This document shows, piece by piece, positions 32,529 to 44,682 of a DNA stretch of 64,000 nucleotides; position 1 is the first letter of the stretch, and every line of letters starts with the position of its first letter. The notes below the pieces were generated by a model that worked only from the letters and a program-made list of their open reading frames with translations, searched no databases and was not told where the DNA came from. The stretch is taken from positions 721,490,310 to 721,554,309 of the forward strand of contig CM054057.1 of NCBI GenBank assembly GCA_028641055.1, written 5' to 3'. This DNA is from Alopecurus myosuroides (Eukaryota; Streptophyta; Magnoliopsida; Poales; Poaceae). The position numbers and the translations under genes are program-made.

Positions 32529-32785
32529 GGACCAGGACCGAGAAAAGGAGGCCACAATAGGACCGAGAATAGGAGGCCATAAAAGGACCGAGGCCACAAA
32601 AGGACCAATAATAAGATGCCACAAAAGGACCGGAATAGGAGAGCACAAACGGACCGAGAATAGGAGGCCACAAAAGGACCAATAATAAGAGGCCACAAAA
32701 GGACCAAGAATAGGAGGCCACAAAAGGACCAATAAGAAGAGGCCACAAAAAGGACCGGAATAGGAGGCCACAAACGGACCGAAAA
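32529..32785. repeat. about 25-bp tandem repeats inside the small LTR element
   Basis: About eleven units begin GGACC and end GGCCACAAAA. Two alternating types, GGACCGAGAATAGG and GGACCAATAATAAG, suggest a former dimer of about 50 bp. Open frames across it are a product of the repeat. Confidence 0.8.
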
Positions 32786-33644
32786 ATAGACTGACAAATG
32801 AAGGTATACTGGACTCTCATGACATCAGAAACACAAAAACAAACAACGGATCTGGTGGACACAGCGGAAATATAGTTGGAAGGCACACGTGCGAGATAAA
32901 GTCGATACAGACGCCGACAAAGTTCAACCGAGAGTGAGAAAAAGGCATGTGAATTTTTATTTTTGAGAGAGAGAACCGCTACCAGCCCAGCCTAACAGCA
33001 GTGCCACCAGCCAAGCCCAACAACGGCTCTAGCATCAACAGCCCAACAGCATAGAGGCAAGGCATCCTGTGCTCACGGAAAGCCAAACAGATGGGTCAAC
33101 GCCTGATCTAAACAGAGCAACGGTCGATACAGAGCCAAACTGTCGGAACGGGGTAGCGACGGACGATGGCCTGGAGAGACGGATGGCGGCGCTGGACAGG
33201 CAACAGGCGCCCGGCAACGGCAGCCGGGAGCGGAGGCGGACAGCGGCGGCAGCGGCAGTGGCCCGAGTAGAGGCGGCCTTGGCGAACGGCGGACGGTTGG
33301 GATTGGAGGCGGACGGCGACGGCAGCCGCCCGAGCAGAGGCGGACGGCGGCAGCAACCCGAGCGGAGGCGGCCGGGCTGACGGGCCGGCGACTGGAGGCG
33401 GTTGAACTGCGGCCGGCGACTGGAGGCAGTCGATGGAGACGGACCTGAGATGAAGAGCCTGCAGACGGACTGGCGGCGGATGCAGGTAACGGAAAAGCAA
33501 AGACCTGCACGAGCGCATAATCGATCGAGGAAGGAGATCAGAAATCGATCAGAAACAGAGGAGACCACAAACGGATCTAAGACCGACAAAATCGATCAAG
33601 ATTGGATCGGAAGGACGAGTTGCGGCGTCCAAAAAAATAACCTA

Positions 33645-33656
33645 GCTCTGATACCA
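33645..33656 (-). promoter_or_regulatory. primer-binding site (initiator tRNA-Met type)
   Basis: Complement TGGTATCAGAGC directly abuts the 33657-33786 LTR, fixing the element's orientation as minus. Confidence 0.85.
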
Positions 33657-36600
33657 TGTTATGAATAGGCAACTTGTCTATATTGATAGCCCAATGAGCA
33701 TATATATATTACATATGACTTGGGGAATAAGGAAATAACGTCTAGACTAATACGGACTCCTAGACCTATACTAATACTCCTTAACACCCACCAATGCCTA
33801 GATTTTCAAGGGTTCTGCATTCATAGAAAATTAAGACAAACTCGCCTGATAAAGTAGCAGAGGAGAGGATAGAAGACAGGCTCAAAACTTACAACGACTT
33901 CAAAGTCAACAGAGTGGTGAACCAGGACGGGAGTAAGCTCCTCGTGTTTTTCTTTAAATGTCCTCATGTGGAAATGACACTGAAAAACAAGTAAGCAAAT
34001 AGGATTATAGGAGACTCACAATTCAAAACGTATGTTGAGGTTGCTAATGGTGGTGGGAACTGCCCCAGTCAACATATTGTTATCCAGGCGTCTGCAATGG
34101 ATCAAATAAATTTCATGGTTAAAATAAAATATATTGTGCTAGTAATAAAATATATAAATAAATGCACTTACATAACTTCCATCTTATTAAGAAGCCCCAA
34201 AGTAGGGGGGATGCTACCAGAGAAGTTGTTGTTGTCAAGGAGCCTGGTAAACAGTTCACATATCAGCTTCACCATAGAATTCAGTCAGATATAAGTTATA
34301 GTTATGTGTCTTACAAATGTATCAGCTTCATGTTTGAGTGAAAAATCTGGCTTGGTATGGTGCCAGAGAGCTGATTGATCCCAAAGTGGCTGCAAAAACA
34401 GGGTGCATATATAAGAAGATATAAATCTTCATATTTCGAGAGTTAGGAGAATGTACTCTTACAAATGTAAGGTATTTGTCAGATTATCCAAACCGGGATT
34501 TGTCCCGTCAAATACGGGAAGTTCTCCAGTGAGCTTATTCTCAGCCAAATCAAGCCAGGATAGCTTTGAGAGGGAACCAAGTGATGGCGGTATGGAACCT
34601 TCGAAATTGTTGGAGTTTAAATATCTGCAAGCATTGTGCAACAAAAAACCAAAGTATACTGAAACTGAGTGCGGACATACTCCGCGAAGCAGTGACATAT
34701 GGAAGCAGCATAGATCAAGGAACTTGATCGAGGCAAATTTCAGCAGGCAGCATAATAAGTACAAAACAAGACTCGTGTTAGTAGAATACATCCCCCAATT
34801 CCAGTATTGATGCTGTTATTGAGATACACTATTCAGAATTGTTCAATTCCAGCAAAATAGAAGAACGGAATGTGTTTGAGAAATGGAAATAAAAAAGAAG
34901 CGAAAATATCAAACACATTCACATCTTTTACCATACAATCCAATTAGAACACTTCAACTATGTCAGACATGATGACCTGGTTATTTAAGCTACTAAAGGA
35001 GGATGGGGTATAGCAAGAATTGCTTTGAAACAAATGCCTACACATCTTTTTATCAGTGCCTCGAGACAGAACTTTGCGTTTTCTCGAAAGAAAATAACTA
35101 TGTCTCACATAACTAGTAAACCCACTGAATCGCCCTTTTGGGATGGTTGATGAGAGTAAACGCACTAGCTTTGTCCCCATGAACTGCTCTTTTCTTCCAT
35201 TTTACACGGACCTAAATTTGCAATATATATGACGAAGCGCATCAACCAATACAAAGGCTTGGGATCACCCCTTCAGGAAAAAGAAAGAAAGTTGGAAAGA
35301 AGTTATATGACAGTTGGAACGTCTCATGATAGTCATTATATGCCAAGTTTTGTTTTTCGTTGGAGAAATGTTTACAAATTTAAAATATTCCTTCGCACTT
35401 GGCAAACTAACAAGAAAAGTCCAAGAATGTCCGGTGTCTGAATATATACTTTTATATTTTCTACCGAGACAGAAATTTCACCATTCAATAAGGAAAAAGT
35501 TGTCTGGGAAAATACAGCTTACAACATTGTCAGTTCCGAGAGTTCGCCAATCTCTTTAGGAATTTCACCAGAAAAATTACAGCCACTAAGAATCCTGCAG
35601 AGATATAAGAGAGTAAGTCAAAAACTAATTCATGCACTGGAATTATGAAGTATTTGATTAAAACTACTAACAAGAATTGGAGTCTGCTTAAGGTTCTAAT
35701 CGATGCAGGAAGTTGACCAATCAAGTTCTTGTTCTGGGATAAGTCCCTGCAATAGAACGAGACAATTATTTCTGATGTTTCCAATAGTACGTGAAATTCA
35801 AACAATATGCATATTTACACTTACAACGAAATACTAATCTTGTCTTGAAATTGATTTTCATGGGTAAATAGTATACTTTTTCCCATAGTGCTCTTTTGTT
35901 TCATGTGTTTGCTTTTATCTTTTCTGAAACCTAAAGTGCTCAAGCTACGGTTCGGAGGAAACAAGTATCGAGCTCAGCTCAGGTGGTAGCCCATGCGGGT
36001 TCAAACACATATCTTCTCCTGGAAATGGCGTGGTGGCATCTTCCCTAAAATTCACCATTAACAGTAGGGAAGAAAACACACATAAGGTCTGAAGATCAAA
36101 ATTGAGCTTCGGCTAATGTGCACCCGACGACACTCTGTAAAAACTGCACATATATACGGTAGCTACGTGTGGGAATACTACGTGCAGTTGAGTTGGTTTA
36201 AAATAATGTATGTGTTTAATGTTGTGAAAAGACAAATGCACATATATAATTGCCATACAATTCCTGCAATTTCGTCAAAGACTGAATTTCCCCCGAAAGT
36301 GTCCAAGGCTCCTCTGAAAGCCCTGAAAGAATACCAGACAGTCTTCTGGGAAACAGCCATCAAAGGAGAACAACGTAACGATGAGTGATCATTGTTCATC
36401 ATGTAAGTCAAGCAAAATATTTGATTTCTGACGCTGATACTAAAATAGAAGTGAACCGACTCCCGGTGCAAACTATCCCAGTCCAGTGGTCTTGACATGG
36501 ATTATCGCCAACCCAGCTTGATGGTTTTTTGCCCCAGGAATCCGCAATCAACATTATGAGCAAATTAGCGCTGCATTAACAAAGACTGAACAAAGAACTG

Positions 36601-36732
36601 ACACAACACATACTGTCTCGCAGATTGGACGATGAACAGGAGAATGAGCCATGGAGAAAGCTCCATGTTTTCAGAGTTTCTTCGGTGTCCCTGAAGGTCT
36701 GAAGCTCTTGTTGCATTGCAGTAGCCCAGTTG

Positions 36733-36740
36733 TTTATATA
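36733..36740 (-). promoter_or_regulatory. TATA-like box of the LRR-RLK gene
   Basis: TATATAAA on the minus strand lies about 67 bp upstream of the ATG at 36666, a plausible core promoter position for a short plant 5' leader. No other supporting element was identified. Confidence 0.4.
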
Positions 36741-38180
36741 ATGCAGGAAAGGAGACATCAACTGAATATTCATCAAGAAGTTGGTCAGAGCATTGTTATA
36801 TAACAAGAAACTAGCATACCAACTCCCATAGGATCTTTTTATTGATTTCGCTGTCACCCCACAGCTGCTTAACTCTACAATATAGCCCCGGAGCATCAGT
36901 TGAAGGGCGTGTGCATATATACAAGTGTTTGACCCGAGCCTGAGAAGCGAATCATAAGACAGGAGGCAAAACTAGGTGCATCCGAGGGAGGATTATGTGC
37001 ATCTTTGCTGCTCTCACCTTTGGATGCTCATTGGTTTGATCCTTTATGTTGAACATTTAGGTTGTTTTTAACAGACATGAGCTCTTTCTACCATATACCT
37101 AGCAAGTCATACAAAGACCATTGCCAAGAAGATACCTGCCCCCTAGTGGGTTTAGTGCTTACATGATTGATAGGAGCACTTGTCCAAATATATGCTAGTC
37201 GGCTCAATTCATCGTAAACTGTCCGGCGTAGCAGAATAAGGATGGCTGTACCGACCGAATCGTAAGTAGGAGGTATGTCATCCTCTGAATTCTTACTTGG
37301 AGGTGCCACTATCCTGAGGCGCATAGGAAGTGCTTGTTAATCAGAAGTCAGAACAGAGAAAGGCTGGTTAATTTGAGACAAAAACTAGTAGGAGCTTAAT
37401 TCTGTTCGGTGACCAAAAAAATACTCAATTGGGGTAAGAGTAAGAGATCATTAAAGCAAGAAGAGTAAAATGCATCAACTTGCTACCCTAAACCCTAACG
37501 TCCTCTGAGTACACCAAAAAAAAACGTCCTCTGGGAGCCGCTGCGCGCCTCCTGCCGACAGAACCGACGCGTGGCGACGTGGAGGCGGGGGTGGCCGGCG
37601 TCGGCGGGGTGGCGGCCATTGTAGGGTAAGACAGCCTCAGGTGAGCAGATCGGTGCGCAAGTCGTCGGCCCGACTGCGCAGTTGAGTCTGCGTCATCGTG
37701 GCGCTTACACAGACGCGGCGGATCGGCCGAGGACGGCTTGTACACGGAGATCGTCGGCGGCAGCGGGGATAGCACGGGAGCTCATGGGGCGGAGCGGCGC
37801 GGTGCAGCTACGGCTCGAGCTGGGGGCGGCGCTCGTGCAAGTGGGAAGCAGGGGATGCGTAGCGGCGGCCGGAGGCGGATGGCGAGCATTGGCTCGACTT
37901 GTCGGCGACGCTGGCCAATGGCGAGCACTGGAAAATTCTCCGTTTTGGGCTAAAATGCAAATTTTCGTGGCATTTCTTTCAACTGAACCCGCATACAAAT
38001 CACTGTACTCCCAACCCCGAAAACACCACGGACAAATCTGTACACGTTTCCAATACTCTCTCCGTTTATATTTTTTTAAATTTGGGCCACGATCATTCTA
38101 AAATAAATGAATCTAAACTCGTTTTACACAGATTTACACATTTTACTACGTATGTGGCTAAAATAAAAAAATAAATGAAT
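36741..38180. other. gene-free stretch upstream of the LRR-RLK
   Basis: This contains the receptor kinase's upstream region and a GC-rich segment (about 37530-37930) whose open frames on both strands look compositional. A weak Stowaway-like start (CTCTCTCCGTTTATATTTTT) lies near 38047. No product was recognised. Confidence 0.4.
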
Positions 38181-38853
38181 CGAGAGCTTGCGGCGATGTC
38201 TGATGTGGAGCTGGACAAGCCGGTGGTGGAGGGATCCAGAGCTACACGATGTTTCGAGGAATCTTAGGGGTCCTTTGCGTGTCAGCGGTGGCTAGCGTCG
38301 TATTCCCCATTAGCAGTGAGGTCAGAGCCATTTCTCCGGTGGATTGATTACGCTGGCTAATGCGCGGGGCGTCATCGTTGATTCCAAGAGATTTCTTAGG
38401 GGAGGAGTTAAATACTAATATGCTAATCCCTTTTCCGTTCAATCGTGCGATGCTGGTTGCGGATGTTGAGGTAGTTTCAAACGGGATCTCGCTAGAGTGC
38501 TTGGGAGAGACGGTTCCTAGGTGGCCACTTTCTCCTAAATCTCTGCGGTGGTTTGCGTCATACTCGTCGTCGTCGTCCAATCGTTTTCACGCGGGTTTCG
38601 TGATTCTGAGGTGTGAAGAGAGTAGGCTGATTCTACTCAGCGGAGACAAAATCGCCATTGATGTGTGCTTGCTCCGCCCAGGAAGGGAGGTAACTCGGGG
38701 GGGAATCGATCGAGTTTCCTTTCCACGTGGCTAGGATTGGAGATCAGGTTGATCCTACGGTGGATTTTGTCCCACGTAGATCCTTGTGTGCCAGTGCGGT
38801 GCTTCAGCCAAAATCGCTATTTCGTACAATACCGAGTTCACGCGCGGAAGGTT

Positions 38854-38989
38854 GCCACGACCACCGCACGGTTCCTCTCGTTGCGTGTGGGGCGCCTCCG
38901 ATGAGCGTGGTACGTGGGTCCGCCACGATCACCGCACGGTTCCTCTCGCTGCGTGTGGGGCGCCTCTGATGAGCGTGGTATGTGAGTCC
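38854..38989 (+). repeat. 68-bp tandem duplication in the LINE-C leader
   Basis: Two adjacent 68-bp units start GCCACGACCACCGCACGG and GCCACGATCACCGCACGG and share GGGGCGCCTC and GATGAGCGTGGTA with few differences. LINE 5' UTRs sometimes carry repeated promoter units. Confidence 0.75.
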
Positions 38990-41411
38990 GCGGTCCGCGG
39001 GCAACACGCGCCCTGGGTGCGTGGCGGTGTCTCGGTACCAGCATATATGGGATGAGGTTCGCGTGGCGGGTAGGCAGCGGGGTGGTGTTCGTCTCTGTTC
39101 TCACGCCTCCCCCTATTCTTAGATCTAGATCGGCGATTCCGTGGGGCGGAACCATCCACGGCTATCGGAGAGGGTTCGTGAAGGTGGTAAAAAGAAGCAG
39201 CGCCACTCATGTCGTTTAACTATGGCGGAGGCGCGCGTGGAGGGGGTGCGTCCTCGAGTAAACTTTCCGCCACAGCTCCCTCCTGGCGGCTATGTGCAGG
39301 CTAGTGGTCGTGGTTTTGCCCGTGGTGGCGGCCCTCTTGCGTTGCCTCCACAGCAAGGTAGAGAAGAGTTTCGGGACAATAATCAAGCAAGGGAGCGTAC
39401 AACAGCCAATTCCTTCAGGTCCAGGAGTAGGGACAGATTTCGAGGTAACTCTAACCCTAATCGACTTGGAGCAATCGGTAGAGATGTGTCTTCGGATTCA
39501 TAGCAAGAGGTTAGGGATAGAGACAGATACCGCTGGGCGCATAGATTAGAGATGAGGGAGGAAGGGTCAGATACTTCATTTGGGAACAATAGGGCCGATT
39601 CCGGTATGGTCAACAGGAGGGGTAGGGTGAATAGCAACCCCTCTGCAGTTGGTACTTTGTTTCATGTTCGTAGGGAACCTTCTGTTTCTGATGATCTAGT
39701 CGATCCTAAGGATCATGAGGGGGTGAGCATGAGATTGATCAATTGAGAAATGTAAATGGTGCAAATGTTCAGATTAATGAGGGACTTAATCTAGTGGTTG
39801 ATTTAGAGGATGCCTATGAGATGTGTGGTGGGAATCATGTCGATTCCCTCAAATACGAAGAGATGATGTTGTGGGAGTTTGCAGATCCCTTTGTGGGCGC
39901 AACTGTACGGCACTGGGTTCTTTGTGATTCCTAACATAAGGAATGAAGATCCTACACGAGAAATCTTTCAGGCTGTTGTGCAAGTGATTGATGGGAATCC
40001 TTCTGGCGCCATATTGAGCAAGAGTTTACTTTGTTGGCAGGTAATAAGTTCACTTGGAGGTGGTATTCTAAGCCCATGGGTGCTGGGAGGTTCCTCATGA
40101 GGTTCCCAAGCTCAAGGGATATTCATGCGTGGGTGCATTTTGGTAGGATAAACATGAGGTCTATGCCAAGGGTAGTTATCCAAGTTGATCACTGGATACC
40201 TAAGTATGGTGCATCAGCTGAAATGGATGTAGCTTGGTTCCAGGTAAGAGGCATTCCTTTGGACAACAGGAACTGTCCTACTGCTTCCTTTGTAGGCAGT
40301 ATGGTAGGGAGGAAAATCAAAGTTGACAGGCACAACCTCAATAATGTGGACTATGTCGAGGTAATGATTGGTAACCTGGATGTTGAGCTAATCCCTCCAG
40401 TGGTGCCTAATGTTAACTTTGGCAACAACTTTTTTTCATATTGAATTTACAAGAGAAATACAGGTTGGAAAGCAAGGGAAAGAGAAGGCCAGTGAGACTA
40501 TATCAACAAAAGGCTCAGGGAACCAATACAAAAAGGCAAGGGGGAATCATCATACTCCTAAGAAGCAGAAATCAGATGGGGGTGCAAATGTGAGGATGGG
40601 AGACAATGCTCCAACCCAAGGGAGATTTATGACATATGTGATACGCCCAAAACGTATCTCCTTTTCCGAACACTTTTCTTATTGTTTTCCTCTAAACTTG
40701 TGAGTTTTCAGCAGAATTACCTTGGTGTCTTATTTTTATGGATAAAAATCAACTTTCGGGAAATTGCCTAGAAAAGACCCCATTGAGATTATATCACCAG
40801 AGGACCCCGGGAGCCAGAAGGACACCTAGAGGGGGGCCAGGAGGGGCCCAGACCACCTCTGGGCGCGCCCCCATAGCCCGCGCCGACAGGTGGTGTGGGG
40901 GCCACCTCCACCCCATCGGGCTCCCCTTTCGAGTACATATGCCTCGTAAACCTAAAACGCGAGGGGGTTTGTCATATTCCACAGAAACACAACAGAGCGT
41001 CGCCGCCACCTCGAAACTCAATTTGGGGATCAGAACTTCCTGTTCTAGCACCCTGTCGGGACGGGGATCCGGTGGAGATCATCGCCATTGACACCGCCAC
41101 TCCTTCTCCATCAACCATCCATGATTCCGCCGTCCATGTGTGAGTAAAACCCGTTGTAGGCTGAGAGGGATGGAAGGGATTGGATGAGATTGATCATGTA
41201 ATAATGCCAGATTGTTAGGGCATAGTGCCTAGTATCCATTGTTAGTGTTTTCTACCCTTGTTGTAACCTGTTATGCTTAATGCTGTCACTAGGGCCCGAG
41301 TGCCATGATTTCAGATCTGAACATGTTATTGTTTCATGAGTATAATTATGTTTCTTGATCATATATACATGCAAGTTGTTTACACATATTTTTGTCTGGA
41401 ACCGGAGGACC

Positions 41412-41962
41412 TGTCGGATATATACCAAATAGGGGTATAGAAGATGGTAGACAAAGTGCCGGATTACCGGGGTGGCCTAAGAGGTAGTGGGCTTAGGTCC
41501 ATTAGGCGGCCCAGTAATCCGACGCACGGAAGCCGGATTCTAGAAGAACCCGGATCACGGCCCATGTGATCTGGCTTGGGGGAGAAGACGGATTCCTTGC
41601 TTTCCAAGTTACAAGTTTACCGTAGTCTCTAGGTTTCCTATTCTGTAAGCCCTAATCCGGCTATTATAATAAAGCCGGACGGGAGATAGATAAAAGAGAG
41701 ATAACAGAGAAGCTCTATGCCAACTCGCCGAGAAGCTCATCCTCGTCGAGTAGCTTAGATCTAAACCCTCACATTGTAACCCTGTTTACGGGCTTTAGTC
41801 CCAATTAGTGAGAAGTGCAGGAGTAGGCACGTCGTACTGTCGCGACGTACCGAACCTGCGTAAAATCCTGTGTTCTGTGTTACTACGCTATCCCGTTACC
41901 CCACGTCTCTACCGTAGTCTCATGGCACCCCCGTCTATGAAAACTACTACGATGTCTCGACA
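41412..41962 (+). repeat. 5' LTR of the Tat-like element
   Basis: Starts TGTCGGATAT and ends GTCTCGACA. The putative TATA box reads TATAATAAAG here but TATATAAAG in the 3' LTR (near 50950). Confidence 0.9.
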
Positions 41963-41963
41963 G

Positions 41964-41982
41964 TTGGCGCCCACCGTGGGGC
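41964..41982 (+). promoter_or_regulatory. primer-binding site of the Tat-like element
   Basis: TTGGCGCCCACCGTGGGGC lies one base after the 5' LTR. This form is common in plant gypsy elements; I do not assign the tRNA. Confidence 0.7.
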
Positions 41983-42182
41983 AAACGACGTCAGGCGTAA
42001 GATTCCGATCTGGGATACTTGGCGGAATCGGAAGATCAATCACTGTCGGAAGCTTGGAGTTCGACAACGACGTCGGGCGCATCCTCGACAACGGATCCTA
42101 CATACCGGCGCAAAACCACCTGGTAAGCCTGCGTGCTACCGATAGGATCTGCTAACATCTTTATCGGCTAACTGCAGAAGCA

Positions 42183-44428
42183 ATGGGGTTTTGCGGTGGA
42201 AGCAAATTTATCCCACCCGCCCTATACCCAGTCGAAGATGACTATGATGCCGGATTCTGCTCAGACCGCCGACAAAAAAGTGATACACACTTTATCGGCA
42301 TGGTGCAATCCGAAATCGCCGAAAACACGGATGACGGAAATGCCGTGCAAGAGGCAGGCAACAACGCACCCGTCATGGAGACGGAAGATCAAACACCCAT
42401 CACAGAGGCGGAAGATCCGACATCCGTCAACAAGACGATGAACTCGGAAGCAGAATCCGTGCTAGCCGCCATTGAGGCGAGGTTGGAGTCGGAAACCGGA
42501 TCGGATAACTTCGACTCCGAAGACGAAGATGAGGACGCCTTCGTAAGAAAGGTTAAGTCCTTTCAAGAGGGATTCCATGAAGTTCTAATGGCGAAACCGG
42601 CTGATACCACGGACGCCGGCAGCCAGGAAAGCCCTAAAACCCCTCCGCCAGAGGAAGAGAGAGAAGATGGAGAAACTTCTCCGATATTCCCCAGTGTCAA
42701 GGAGATGACAGAAGATGAACCTGTCAAAAAACCTCCCTCTTCCAAGAAAAAGCACCGTGCTGCTAAAAACTCCAATACAAATCCGGAAGAAAAATCATCA
42801 GCTGATTTCGCTGATGAAAACCTGGAAGTAGGAGATGTTAGCGGAACAAAGCCTGCGGAGAAGAAATCCAAAGAAATCACTGCTCCGCCAATGACGGAAC
42901 AGGAAGAGCAAGAGCTATTACAAACACCAGTGGGACCAGATGAACCCCCTGAGATGCTGGAAGCCAGGAGACAAGCTTTCCAACGGCAATAGCAACATCT
43001 ACTCAGATCTCGGCAACATCTCCAACAAACCCATAATGACATCAAGGTCATGAAGGAAGAAATAGAGGAGTACGAGAGAAAGAATAGATCCGCGTTAAAA
43101 CCTACTAGGTTACCCGGAATCGCAAGACCCGGAAGAACTGCCGCCAAAAGAAAGGTTCCATAACCCATCTTGGCAAAAGCAGGTAAACGGCAAAGATGCC
43201 AAGGGCGAACCAATATACAAGACCGCAGCAGAAAACGCGGAAGCAGCGTTCGCGATTCTTAACAACGATCTGTATTCCAACGGGGAAAAACTCCAAGGGG
43301 TGTATGCTTTCCTAGGAAAAGCATTGCAACAACAACAGCGCGCCCAAGAGCGATCAGGGAGGCTGCATGATAACTCCGCCCTATGCAAGACAGCTACTTG
43401 CGCTGCTGGAGCACCCTGGACCGGAAGAACCCGGGGATTCAGACAACTCAAAAGATAAAAAAGAGGATCCGAGAAAAGACAAGAAAAACCCCGACAACCG
43501 GGATGCAGCGTCAAGGACCGGATCCCATCTCCCGAAAGATGGACATAAACCCCGTGATCGGGAAGACAAACACCGGAGCGACGGAAAAATAATGCCACCT
43601 CCGAGAAACCCAGCTGAGAAAGCTGGAAGATACGATACACCTCACAGGCGTGAGAGATCCCGGACACCTCCTAAGGACAAAGAAAGGCACAGGAGTAGAA
43701 CTCCGCCTAATCCAAAAGGGCGTGATCACGGAAGAGATAGAAACAATCCCGGAAAAGCGCGTTCGCGCAACAATGGAAGAGAAAGGAGCATATCCCCTTC
43801 TGTCCATTCAGCCGGAAGATATTCTGCACACATTGAAAGAGCAGAAAAGGATGATCTATACTTTGGTCCTAAGTGTTTTACTGACAGGATCCGAAGAATA
43901 ACGCTGCATTCTGGCTTTGCCAAGGTCGGTCCAACATACCAGAAATACACCGGCAGCACAAACCCGGATACCTGGCTCTCGGATTACTATACAGCCGTCC
44001 AGATCAACAATGTGACAGACTTGGAAGCTGTCAAGTTTCTTCCCCTAATGCTGCTGGACGGAGCCAGAGATTGGATCAATGGATTACGATCAAGAACAGT
44101 CGACAGCTGGGATGATATGGCTAGAGTATTCACTCAGCATTTCCGGGGAACGTACAAACGCCCGAACAGCATCAACCAGCTAAACCGTTGCACGCAATTT
44201 GAGGATGAACCATACGTGGATTTCATCTCCAGATGGACAGCAATGAAGAATAGTTGCTCTGGAGTAACTGACGTACAAGCAATGCATGCTTTCGTCAATG
44301 GCTTAAAACCCGGACTCGTACCGTTCATGGTTGTTCCAAAAAGCACAAGGATCTCGGATCTATGCTTACAACCGCCAATGAGCATGCTGCAGCCGAGGAT
44401 GACATCAGAGCAAGAGGAGCAATATTGA
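42183..44428 (+). pseudogene. gag of the Tat-like element, frameshifted
   Basis: The first frame (42183-42992) is an acidic N-terminal part with many Glu/Asp/Pro. A shifted frame (about 43110-43440) carries ERFHNPSWQKQVNGKDAKGE, and a third (43367-44428) holds a Lys/Arg-rich section and then the retrotransposon gag domain: ITLHSGFAKVGPTYQKYTGS, FLPLMLLDGARDWINGL and VFTQHFRGTYKRPNSINQL. Gag forms the particle that packages element RNA. At least two frameshifts and a stop near 42992 break it. Confidence 0.82.
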
Positions 44429-44682
44429 ATCACTGATACTTGCCAAGAAAACCCCTCGTTCTGACAAAAAAGCCACTCCAGAAACAACGACGAAACCCAA
44501 AGAGGTGAACATAGCCTTGGAGGAGAAAAGGGAACAAGTGGAAAGGACGCAACCCAGATCCAATCAACTACACTCCAGAGGAGTGGGAAAGGATTAAGTC
44601 GGAACCTTGTGTTCACCACTCGCAATTTGGGAAACCCACCCATACAAACGCGCAATGCCGCTGAATAAGCACATGAAAGGCA

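Larger units (their letters stand above)
32076..33786 (-). mobile_element. small non-autonomous LTR retrotransposon (TRIM/SMART-like)
   Basis: Two 130-bp direct repeats (32076-32205 and 33657-33786) begin TGTTATGAATAGG and end CCTTAACA. They differ at one base and are flanked by an exact CCCAC duplication (32071-32075, 33787-33791). GCTCTGATACCA at 33645-33656 is the complement of TGGTATCAGAGC, the initiator-tRNA-Met primer site, so the element points left. A purine tract (complement of CCCCCCCTC at 32206-32214) sits by the other LTR. The 1.45-kb interior codes for nothing recognisable. The near-identical LTRs imply a fairly recent insertion. Confidence 0.9.
31675..36570 (-). pseudogene. LRR-RLK ectodomain exons
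   Basis: In gene order: N-cap exon (from 36570), a decayed repeat near 36259-36370, then 35672-35746 (LSQNKNLIGQLPASI), 35523-35594 (GCNFSGEIPKEIGEL), 34463-34624 (SNNFEGSIPPSLGSLSKLSW), 34315-34389 (INQLSGTIPSQIF), 34172-34243 (DNNNFSGSIPPTLGLL), 34020-34091 (DNNMLTGAVPTTISNL), one from 33893 (LPSWFTTLLTLKSL), 32028-33814 split by an LTR element (LENLGIGGQLPRALFSL), and about 31675-31823 (NHFNETLAIGPNFS). One LRR per 72-75-bp exon is the family's gene structure. Confidence 0.85.
25971..36666 (-). pseudogene. LRR receptor-like kinase of the HPCA1/At5g49770 type, broken by three transposons
   Basis: A whole receptor kinase can be followed on the minus strand: signal peptide MELSPWLILLFIVQSA (ATG at 36666-36664), LRR N-cap with WVGDNPCQDHWTGIVC, one LRR per small exon (72-75 bp, some longer), a Cys-rich juxtamembrane exon, a transmembrane helix, the kinase C-lobe, and a tail that ends at TGA 25973-25971. 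Interruptions are a small LTR element (32076-33786), a PIF/Harbinger element (29297-30790) and a CACTA element (26051-28563). Stops also occur at 31199-31201 and 28721-28723, with a frameshift near 28835. The kinase N-lobe (Gly loop, catalytic Lys) is absent. In the family these proteins sit in the plasma membrane; HPCA1 senses extracellular H2O2. This copy cannot make an active kinase. Confidence 0.88.

Noticed and set aside
32529..32785. Regularly spaced short repeats resembling a CRISPR array
   Set aside because: Units are contiguous degenerate tandem repeats without unique spacers, in plant nuclear DNA and inside an LTR element.
33035..33589. Overlapping open frames of 100-184 codons on both strands
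   Set aside because: GC-rich GGC/GGA-type low-complexity DNA inside a non-autonomous LTR element; open in many frames, no domain.
37088..37324. 78-codon minus-strand ORF upstream of the receptor kinase
   Set aside because: No recognisable domain, no splice context and no support for coding.
38727..39055. Short plus- and minus-strand ORFs over the 68-bp duplication
   Set aside because: They follow the repeat in all frames and lie in leader-like DNA upstream of the LINE-C ATG.
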